Shown here piece after piece: positions 24,401 through 36,400 of a stretch of 64,000 bases of DNA (the first letter of the stretch is position 1; every line of letters starts with the position of its first letter). The DNA is taken from the NCBI GenBank assembly GCA_903813345.2, contig CAIIXF020000001.1, positions 46,145,885 to 46,209,884 on the forward strand, read 5' to 3'. A program made the translations under genes and the position numbers. The notes beneath the pieces were generated by a model, which worked only from the letters and a program-made list of their open reading frames with translations, made no database searches and was not told the origin of the DNA. Source of the DNA: Owenia fusiformis. Taxonomy: Eukaryota > Annelida > Polychaeta > Sabellida > Oweniidae.

Positions 24401-27400
24401 AAATCTAAAGTCAAATCTAAAGTCAGATTTGAATTTCTGAGAACATGTAGATGATTTTGAAAAAAAATTTAGTCAATGTGAAGCAAGTTGAAAAAAGACC
24501 TTTTTGACCTTGAGAAGGTCATTGAAGGTCAAATGTCAAATCTAAAGTCAGATTTGAAATTCTGAGAACATGTAGATGATTTAGAAAAAAATTGAAGTCA
24601 GTCTAAACAGTATTTGTTAAGTTATAGGAAGTTGTAAGAAATTGTTACAGACGCCGGACGCCAACCTCCAACCAGCAACCGCCGTCGCAAAAAAACGGAG
24701 ACCATAACAATATGTCACCACTTTTGGTGGTGACATAATGACAGGTTTAATGTTCAATTTGTTAATCCGACAGCAGGCTGCATGCGGGATGCTAGCTTAG
24801 GTATCAAGCGTTTTCTTAAACTTAAAAAAAAACTCACATAACATATGAGCGAACTAACATTTTGAAATGTCAGCAGCAATGAGAGATACTTACAAGTAAA
24901 CAATTGAAACAAATATCAACAGTATCCAAAGCTATTTAAAATCAGAAAATATAGTGTCATGATTGGTGTTATAATAACTACTTGGAATTCGAAGATGAAT
25001 TTTCTGACTGCATAGGCTAAATGGATATACCCAGATACTCTAAATCAAAGAATTTTCTCTTATTTCAAGATTGATGATGAATGTCTATGCTCTCAGTATT
25101 GTTTCACTTACTGGTGTATCAGGCCTCCCAATATCCATGAAAGTTTCTAGCAGGAAGAAGGCATAGAGTGCTGCAACAACAATCAACTGTTTGGCCAACC
25201 AATCCTCAAGTATGATAGGGCCTGTAGGAGTATGGTCATGCCCATCATCTTCATGGACATGAATTCCCAAAGCCTAAATAACAAAACAAAATACCTATAT
25301 GAATTTTAGAACAAAGATACATGTGTAACAGTATATTGATGATTATTACATACCTAAAGTATAAGAGCAATTCAATTGTATTGGGGTCTTTCATTTATTC
25401 TCTTGATAAAACCCTTTGATGTTATTGGATGTGTGTATTAAAGAAGCATATTGCCTCTTTGCATCTCTAATATTACAAGTGACGAGGCTAAAACTGACAC
25501 TCTGATCTCAGTTCATCAAATTCTGTATTTTTTCTTGTGATAAACATTTAGAATACACATAGTAGGCAAGAAATGTATATGTCTATACAATCACATATTT
25601 CACACACTAGCTAATTACCTATATTACATCCATTATTTGAATAAAGATGAAACAAACAATATATGGAACAAGACACATGGTGTGAACAGGATCACACCAT
25701 TGAAAAACCTTCAAAATGGCCACCAGAAAACAAAATGGCCACCCAAAAGTTAATCAGCTCTAGAACTCGATATCCTCTATCATGTGAATGAATTTGAAGA
25801 AAATCTGATGAGCTGTTTTCCTGAAATGGCGATGACAAGATTTATCTAAAAACCTTCAAATTGGCCACGAGAAAACAAGATGGCTGCCCAAAAGATATTC
25901 GGGTCTAGAACTTGATATCATTTATCATGTGTGCGAATTAAGAGAAAATCTGATGAGCGATTTTCCTGAAATGGCAGTGACAAGATGTATGGTAAAACCT
26001 TCAAAATGGCCACCAGAAAACAAGATGGCCACCCAAAATTTAATCAGCTCTAGAATGGCCACCCAAAATTTAATCTGCTCTAGAATTTGATATCCTCTAT
26101 CATGTGTGTGAATATGAAGAAAATCCAATGAGCGGTTTTCCTGAAATGGCGATGACAAGATTTATCGAAAAACCTTCAAAATGGCCACCAGAAAACAAGA
26201 TGGCCACCCAAAAGTTAATCAGTTCTAGAACTTGATATCTTCTATCATGTTTGCGAATTTGGAGAAAATTCAAGAGTGGTTTTCCTGAAATGGCGATGAC
26301 AGAAAAAACATCATCACGAGCATGATCACGATAATGATCACGCCATCATCATGACAACTATATCCCACCGATGGTGTGATAAAAATATTAATAGTATAGA
26401 CTACTCAAAATCAGTGTATGCAAAATGTAATGTAAGATTATTGTTGAAAGTATTTAGCTATGGTAACTTTGCATATTATAGTTTAGTGAAGGAAGACCCT
26501 TAGAAAAATAAAAAAGTGGGCTAAAAATGATAAGATGTAAAAACCTGTGGTATGAGATGCAGGAGAGCGTCTCCAGCCATTGTTCCAACAGCGAGGGCTA
26601 CAAATGTCGTCATAACGTAACGATACGTGTTGGTGCGTAGACAAGGTACGGTGAAGATTCCCAACATGGCACACAAACTAATGATAAATACAGATAAAGT
26701 ACCATACCCATATGCTGAAATAAATAAGACCATATCTGCTTTATATTTCTACTGATCACATATATCGGATTCCTTTTGGTTGAATACCTTGCTCCATTGT
26801 CGATGTCAAATGATTCAAGTAAACTTATCTAACTGTCTAACAATCTAAAATTGAGAATTTCTCCATTCTCTTAATAGAGTCATAATTTCTATGGTTACAA
26901 TTACAACTAGAAATCAGCAACTCCAAGGAGTAGCAAATCCCAACGAACACTCTATATATCATGAATCTGTTAAGTCACAATATGCATTGTAATATTTACC
27001 ATCTACTGTTCCCTTCTATAAATACTTGAGATCGTTGTAGTATCATGTAACCATACAGTACTGTACTTTAAAGATATCTCTAAGTAATGGAAAATTCCTG
27101 CTCTTGGCAGCCATTTTGAATTTTTTGAGGCACAAATCAGAAAAACAATACCATAATTGTGATCTACTCTAAAATCCCTTCAATTTGATATAATATATAA
27201 CATAATAGTATAATACGAGGGGTGATCAATAAGTAATGGAAACTTTTTTACACGGATGCTTTTTATAGACCAATACCTTCGATTTTCTTACCAGTGATAC
27301 ATCATTCAATTATCTATCAACTCTGAAGATTTGAAAAGAAAACACGTAATATATTTTGATATATCTTTATTTCCGTGAAGGAGGTATAGGTACCCCGGGA

Positions 27401-30400
27401 CCGACATGATGTCAAACATTCTGAAGCTATTTTAGCTTGTTTAACAAGCAACGCAGTTGAATGCAGGCTGAACAAAACAAATCATTATGGTCATGAATTA
27501 CCCCATTTTGTTATGCCCTAGTTGATTTTGAATATTTTATCATCACTATGTGGTATTCATGCCACATTCATATTACAGGGCCAGTGTTCGCGTTGACGCC
27601 GTTTTTTCTCGTTTTTACGGAAATTTCAAGAGGTCGGACGGAAAAATCAGAAATAACTTACGTCCTTGGGACGCAAAGATTCTACACCACCATCAGGTAA
27701 CTTTTACTGCAGCGTAGAAGTGATAAAACATGATTTTCTGAAGAATTTTCAAATCGTCTACTTCCTTGATCTCGATAGTGTTTATGTCGGCAAATCTGAT
27801 TGGCTACCGAAGTGTCTCAGTATATTCGCGGGGTTTCTAGTCTGAAACGCAGCATTTGATTGGCTATGTTCTTGTTCTTGTTGTATTGTTCTTCCCGCAC
27901 TTATATGTTTGCGGCAGCACTTGTTGTGCGGTCTAGTTTAAGCGTTTCTTTGCTTTGTTTTGGCCTCTTCTTTAGGCTATGGTGCCCTCCGAGTCATTCC
28001 GGAGTATACCGAAGCTGGATAATCTGTTGTACGCAAACATTAGTTTCAAAATTGAGAATTGAGACTTGTTTTTCACGATAACCTTAATTACTTCACTAGG
28101 AACCGTTAGATATCGATCTAATGTTATACATCACTATAATTATTTAATGATAGATCAACGTTTTTCATCTAAAAGTCGTCAGAGTAAGGAGAAATGTTAT
28201 AAAAAGAAACAAAAAGTTCACGACCTTGACACGACCTTGAAGATCGCTGGTTGGTAAAATGTGAAAACAACTCTTAAATTTGATTTCTTTCATTCATTTC
28301 GGAGAATTTTGGCATAGCATTAGTAAAGAATTGTGTGAAAAGGACCAAATGATAGATATTTATCGGGAGAATGCATAGAATTACAATACATGTCATTTTT
28401 ATCCCGTTTTAGCGGAAGCACTCTATTATCGCCCACTTTACTTTCACTTTAATAACAAAATATGAGGGACGCAAAAAAAATTAGACGGGACTCACATTTT
28501 TCAAATGTGTTGCGTCCCTGGGACTCAGAAATTTAAATGGCTAGCGCGAACACTGAGGGCCCTCTACATAGGTTCCATCAAGTGCTACATGTACACAATT
28601 CCTCATCATCTTAACTCAAGATTGTGAGACAAGGCTGAATCCAGTACCTGTACCTCCTTCATGGAAATACGGATATATCAACATGTATTATACATTTTGT
28701 CTTCAAATCTTCAGAATTTACAGATAATTGAATGATGTATCACTGGTAGGAAAATCAAAGGGATTGGTCCATAAAAAGTATCTGTGTAAAACAGCGTCCA
28801 TTACTTATTGATCAACCCTCGTATAGCCATACTTTTAAGAGATAAGAAAATTATTGTTTAATCATTGTGAAATCACACATTAGGTGGCCACTTTGAATTT
28901 TACGAGGCAAGAATCAGAAAAAATACAATATTTGCAATCTACTCTAAATTGCCTTTCATTTGAGTATAACATAATAATACAGCTGATAATTCCCGTCATT
29001 TTTAAAGTTGTGGCAATCTTGAAAAAATTTCTTTCCACCAAATATGAAGAAAATCTGTCAACTAATATTTGAGTTATCTTCTATGGATAATTTAATGGAA
29101 TCTAAAATTAGGAGTTAGCCTAAAATAATTCAACAGAATCCCGTCTACAATAATAAGTATTTAGCCAAAGGCACTAAACCTACTTTCAGCTAATGTAAGA
29201 GTCTCTTTCAACTTTTCTTCATGAACTTCATTCTTCATGCACGCTCCAGTGATTTGTTGCTGGATTAAGGTGGGGGTCAGGGTGGCAAACTGTGTCTCTG
29301 AGATACCAACACTGTGATTCACTCCATACATATCCATAATGGCCTCCCCATTGAAACACTGAAATATATATATAGAATAATGACAAAATTTTAGATCACT
29401 GAGTGATTTTTTCATCCTGGGTTTGTGCATTTCTTCAATGAAACAAATCACAAGCATATATCAAATATTTTGGCGATATAATAAACAGTGGAGTAGTAAA
29501 GGTACCTTTTGAACAGCTTCAGCATTTCTTTTATGTCTAGAATTTTGTTTAAACTTGCGTTGTGAAGGAGACCTTCTACGTCTCTTATGATCATGACCAG
29601 CATGTTCATCTTCCTTATGACCAGCATCTTCATCTTCCTTATGACCAGCATGTTCGTCTCCCTCATGATCTTCATGTCCTTCTGCTGAACCAATCTTCAA
29701 CATCTTCAGTAGCTTCTCAAAATCTGAAATAATATTCAATTTGATATTTAGTCTTGCTTCAATCCCCTTTGCTGCCCCCCCCATTATCTATTCCAAAACT
29801 AAGAGTTTTTTTGTTTTTTTTGTAAAAACTATATTTCAAGAATAAAACATATATACAAATATACATTATACATAGGCCTAATTACATTGTTTAATTTCTG
29901 TACAGTTTCTCTTTTTCAAAATAAGCATGTATACTTTACTCTAAGAGCGAGGAGGAAAATTCTTAATAAATGGAGTATAGTTGGTTTGGCAGCATTTTCA
30001 GTTAGAGGGAAGTCTTGGATGAAAATCCTACCTAGGTGATAGCTTCACAGAGTGGTACATAATTCTTTTTTTCAGGGGTTAGCCCCCCACCCCCCAAAAA
30101 CACCCCACCCCGGGAAAATATTTTTTTCATTCTCAATAACTTTAGATATCTTAATGTTTCTAAGTTACATACATTAACATTATATATATGAATCATTTGC
30201 AAAATAAATAATGCCAATCACTCCTACAGAATTTGAAAAATAGTACAAAGTATGTACCCCAGGGGGCAAATTCGTGAGCCATTTTACTACTATTTAGAGC
30301 CTCACTTTTAAATCAGACACTGGAAGACATTGGAAAAATTCATGTGAAGTGTCCAGTAGTAGGGCTATAAGCCCTGAAAGTTTCAAACTAATTGAATCAG

Positions 30401-33400
30401 TAGGAGCCGAGGAAAATATTGTTGATTTTTTGAAAAATTTGACATTTTTGAGAGGGGTGATTTTGTGTATGACTATAGCTGATGCCTATGGTTTCTAGAT
30501 TTATCCCTCTTTGATGATAAATATGGTTTTGAAGTATGGAACTAAGATGTAAAAAATAATTAAAATGGGTTTTAAGGAAGTTTAAAATTTTAAACAAGTT
30601 CAAAATTCGATGAATTGTATAATATCAGGTCTGAATTTACGAATTTTAAGTAACACCTTGGATGAGCCTTAGATTTTTTACATCTGTCCCCCTTTGATGA
30701 TATTTATGGTTTTGTAGTGAGGGACTAAGATGTACAAAATAATTTAGATGGTTTTAAAGAAGGTTACGGATTTTAACAAGTCCAAAATTGAGGAATTGTA
30801 CAATATCAGGTCTGAATTTACAAATTTCAGGTAAGACCTTGGATGAGCCTTAGATTTTTTACATTTGTCCCTCTTTGATGATATGTATGGTTTTGTAGTA
30901 TGAAACTAAAAAGAAAAAAAATAATTAAGATGGATTTGAAGAAGGTTTAAGGATTTATATGAGTCCAAAATTTGAAGAATTGTACAATATCAGGTCTGAA
31001 TTTATGAATTTCAGGTATGACCTTAGACAACAATTATCTTTTTTACATCTTTCTCGCTTTGATGATATTTATGGTTTTATAGTAACTAACTAAGATGTAA
31101 AATATAATTTAGATGAATTTTTAGAAGGTTAAAGTACTTTAACAAGGTCAAAATTTGAAGAATTGTATAATATCCGGTCTGAATTTACAAATTTCAGGTA
31201 AGACCTTTGGTGAGCCATATATTTTTTACATCTGTCCCTCTTTGATGATATGTATGGTTTTGTAGTGTGGAACTAAAATGTAAACAAATAATTAAGATGG
31301 ATTTTAAGAAGGTTTAGGGATTTTCTCATGTTCCAAATCTTGGCGAATTGTACAATATTAGGTCTGCAATTAACACATTTCAAATATAACCTTTGTTGGC
31401 CCTTATGTTTTTAATATCTATCCCCTTTTGATGATATATATGGTTTGATAGTGTGGAACGAAGAGGTAAAACACAATTAAGATGGGTTTTAAGGAGGTTT
31501 AAGGTTTTAAACAAGTTCAAAACTTGACAAATTGTACAATAACAGATCTGAAATAAACAAATTTCAGGTATAGCGTTGGATAAGCCTTATGTTTTTAACA
31601 TATATCTCTCTATAACATATATGGTTTTGTAGTATGAAACTAAGATGTAAAACATAATTTGGTTGGGTTTTAAGGAAGTTTTAGGTTCTAAAGAGGTTCA
31701 AAACTTGACAAATTGTGCAATATTAGGTCTGAAATTGAAGATCAAGGTGATTGGGGGTAGAGGGGCAAAGTTATATAGTCCAAAGTTGATCCCAATAAAA
31801 ATGACATTTATAAAATACCTTGTTTTTCATGGCCTTAAATATAAAAATGCAAAATGATGATAATTTCTAGATAATAATTTAGCAATAAGTAAAAAGTAAA
31901 TAAAAACCTCTTTAAAACCCCAAATTCCTAAATATTGTTTTACATTTTAGTTCCACACTACAAAACCATGTAAATCATCAAAGAGGTTAAGAATTTCAGA
32001 CTTTATATTGTACAATTTGTCAAGTTTTGAACTTCTTTAAAACCTTAAACTTCCTTAAAACCCATTTAAATTATGTTTTACATGTTAGTTCCATACTGCT
32101 TAACCATATACAGTGTATATCATCATTGAGAGATATATACCTGGAATTCGTTAATGTCAGATATGATATTGTACAATTTGTCAAGTTTTGAACAGGTTTA
32201 AAACCTTAAACCTCCTTAAAACCCATCTAAATTATGTTTTACATCTTAGTTTCATACTACAAAATCATATACAGGGTGTTTCATATTGAGAGCCCCCTCC
32301 CCATCAACCTCCGATCCTAAATAGCATACCAACATATGTTATACGAGGGTTGATCATAAAGTTCTCATAATATCTCTCTAATTTATTTATTTTTCAATAT
32401 TTTCCGATGAAATTTTCACAGCATGTGCAGCATGGAATGTTTTATTAATCCAGCAAAAAATATTTAGAATAACAGGAACATTAAATAAGAAATGGTTGCC
32501 ATAGTAACTTGAAATCAAGGCACCCGGGGCAAATAAAAAAAGCCCTCATTAAGAATGTTTAAATACATAATAAGTTGTCAAATAAGCTATCAAACACAGT
32601 AAATTGTCAAATAATATGTGCTCTTGACTGTTGTGAACTATTATAGTGGTCATGTGAATTGTGTGATCCCATAATGGATGATTGTTATGCTTCATTAGAA
32701 GTGACTGTTAGACCACATGACTGTTTTGTTAAATATCCTGAGGAAAATTGATTTTGCCCCTTTAGTTCATTTTTGACATGTACAGACCACACACAGGGTG
32801 TAATTTTGTTGATATCTTAGCAATATATTTGTTTTAGATCATGTTTAGTCTGACCAAAGGATCTTACAAACTTAACATAACTTTTATCAGTATGAATTTT
32901 ATTATTCTGAAGATCTCTGCATCTATTGCATTCTCTTCCACGGTCATTTCTGATCATTAGCTTTGAGACTCAGACTCTGGTATCACATCTAATGAAGCAT
33001 GGAAGCATCCCCTATGACATCACACAATTCACATGATCAATTTTTTAATAGTAAAAGCACGTTACAACATATTCAAGTTAACATTTTAACGTGTTTGGTA
33101 ATTTATGAGAGTTTATTATGTGTGTTAACATGGTTAATTTGAGCCATTCTCTCAATTACTTTTATTTGCCCCAGGTGCCTCGATTTGCCGTTACCATGGC
33201 AACCATTTCTTATTTAATATTTCTGTTAAACTAATATTTTTTGCTGAATTAATAAGACATTCTATGCTGCATTTTCTGTGAAAATTTCATTAGAATATAT
33301 TGAAAAATAAAGAAATTAGAGAGATATTATGAGAACTTTGTGATCAACCCTCGTATATCATATGAAAGCTTGTTCAATTCTGGACTTATTGAAACCACTT

Positions 33401-36400
33401 TGAATAAGCTCAACCGTTTTATACAACTTCCTACATATCTCTAGAAAAGGTACCCATTTTGCTTTTAGCATTGAATCTGAAAACCACATTTTTCCCAAAT
33501 TAGCCATGTGCTCTGCAAACAGCTATGATAACCATCCCTTCATTCACTATTATCTATAGTAATGTACACCTTATAACATTTGATAGATGCTGGGGATATA
33601 TCTCAATGATATTTTAAAGACAAAAGTAGTATATATTTCAAAAAATACCTACAGAGCTCCAGATGATTCAATGGATTATATAGCAATCTACTCCTCTCTT
33701 TAAATCCATTAGGAAAAGTAGCCACAAAGCATGCAAACTGAGGGTGTAGTGACTATCAAAAATAAGATGACATTTATGTTCCCATAGACCAGTTTTAACT
33801 TGTTTAAACCTTAAACTTCTTTAAAACCTGTTTAATTTATGTTTAACAGCTTAGTTCAACACTACTAAAGCATACATGTCATCAAAAATGGATATATGTA
33901 AAAACATAAGGCTCACCGTAATACCCCAAATATTAATATCAGCTCTGATATTGTACAATTCGTCAAAATTTGAACTTGATCAAAACCTTAAACTTATTTA
34001 AAACCCATCTTAATTATGTTTTACATATTAGCTCCACACTACTAAACCATATATATCATCCAAAAAGGATAGATGTTAAAAATATAAGGGCCAAGCAAGG
34101 TTATACTTTAAATTCATTAATTTCAGATCTGAAATTGTACAATACGCCAAAATTTTGAACTTGTTTAAAACGTTAAGTTTCTTTAAAACCCATCCAAATT
34201 ATGTTATACATATTTCCACACAACTAAACCAAATATATCATGAAAAGGGATAGGCGTAAAAAACATATGGGCCAACCAAGGCTATACTTGAAATTCATTC
34301 ATTCCTGATATTGTACAATTCTTCAAATTGTTAAAATCCTTAAACCTTCATAAAATGCACCTAAATTATTTTTTACATCTTAATTCCACACTACAAAACC
34401 ATACATATCATCAAAGGTGTCATCATCAGATGTAAAAAAAATATAAGGCTCATCCAAGGTCTTACCTAAAATTTGTAAATTCAGACCTGATATTGTACAA
34501 TTCTTCAACTTTTGGACTTGTTAGAATCCTTAAACCTTCTTAAAATTCAACTATATTTTCCATCTTAGTTCTATACCATAAAACCATAACTATCATAAAA
34601 GAGGAACAGATGTGAAAAACAAAAGAGTTGTCCAAGGTCATACCTGAAATTCTAATTTTCAGACCTGATATTGTACAATTAATTCTTCAAATTTTGAACT
34701 TGTTAGAATCCTTAAACCTTCTTAAAATTCAACTATATTTTACATCTTAGTTTTATACCATAAAACCATAACTATCATTAAAGAGGAACAGATGAAAAAA
34801 ACAAAAGAGCCATCCAAGGTCTTACCTGAAATTCGTAAATTCAGACCTGATATTGTACAATTTTCAAATTTTGAACTTGTTAAATTCCTTAAACCTTCTT
34901 AAAATTCATCTGAATTATATTTTACATCTTAGTTTCACACTATAAAACCATAAATGTCATTAAAGAGGAACAGATGTAGAAAACAAAAGGGTCGTCCAAG
35001 GTCATACCTGAAATTGAAAATTCAGATCTGATATTATCCAATTCTTCAAATATTGAACTTGTTAAAATCCTTATACCTTCTTAGAATTCATCTATTAATT
35101 ATATTTTACATCTTAGTTCCACACTATAAAACCATAAATATCATAAAAGGGGGAAAGATGTAAAAAAGATAATTGTTGTCCAAGGTCATACCTGAAATTC
35201 ATAAATCCAGACCTGATACAAAACCATAAATATCATCAAAGGGGGACAGATGTAAAAAATCTAAGGCTCATTCAAGGTCTTACCTAAAATTCGTAAATTC
35301 AGACCTGATATTATACAATTTATCGAATTTTGAACTTGTTTAGAATTTTAAACTTGCTTAAAACCCATTTTAATTATTTTTTACATCTTAGTTCCATACT
35401 TCAAAACCATATTTATCATCAAAGAGGGATAAATCTAGAAACCATAGGCATCAGCTATAGTCATACACAAAATCACCCCTCTCAAAAATGTCAAATTTTT
35501 CAAAAAATCAACAATATTTTCCTTGGCCCCTACTGATTCATTTAGTTTGAAACTTTCAGGGCTTATAGCCCTACTACTGGACACTTCACATGAATTTTTC
35601 CAATGTCTTTCAGTGTCTGATTTAAAAGTGAGGCTCTAAATAGTAGTAAAATGGCTCACGAATTTGCCCCCTGGGGTACATACTTTGTACTATTTTTCAA
35701 ATTCTGTAGAAGTGATTGGCATTATTTATTTTGCAAATGATTCATATATATAATGTCTATGTATGTAACTTACAAACATCAAGATATCTAAAGTTATTGA
35801 GAATGAAAAAATTATTTTACCGGGGTGGGGTATTTTTGGGGGGTGGGGGGCTAACCCCTGAAAAAAAAGAATTATGTACCACTCTGTGAAGCTATTAGGA
35901 TTTTCATCCAAGACTTCCCTCTAACTGAAAATGCTGCCAAACCAACTATACTCCATTTATTAAGAATTTTCCTCCTCGCTCTTAGAGTACTTCCAGTTTT
36001 GTCTATATTGAAAATTTGTATTGCTCTCCTGGCTATTAAAACTTCTTTATAATTCTTATACTTATTTATTCCTATAATTTGTTCAAAAGTGATATTATCA
36101 AAAAATTTCCATATATCCCTTATTTTTGTACACTCATAAAAATTATGTTTAACATTGTCAATTATATTGCAATTCTCACAAAATGAACTATCTCTAATTC
36201 TAAAACGATTTAAAATCTCATTACATGGATATATGTTGTGTAATGTTTTCCAGTGAATAATTAAGAGTTTGGCATCTACTTTGCACTTGAATGCTCTAAG
36301 CCAAGTTGCACATGAAATATCCTTACCATTATACTGTAAAATCAATTTTCTTTTATCTGTACATAGTTTTCTAAAATCTGATGTTTCATAAAATGTTATC

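Larger units (their letters stand above)
26917..29090. repeat. Old repeat split by the nested insertions
   Basis: The left part has CTCCAAGGAGTAGCAAATCC near 26920 and CAGCCATTTTGAATTTTTTG near 27110; the right part (28824-29090) has a matching GCCACTTTGAATTTTACGAG block and ATATGAAGAAAATCTGTCAA. A related but 5'-shortened copy is at 56560-57045. The mariner-like element at 27216 interrupts it. Confidence 0.55.

Noticed and set aside
27860-28257. Open frames within the nested TIR element
   Set aside because: Neither frame resembles a transposase; composition fits chance frames.
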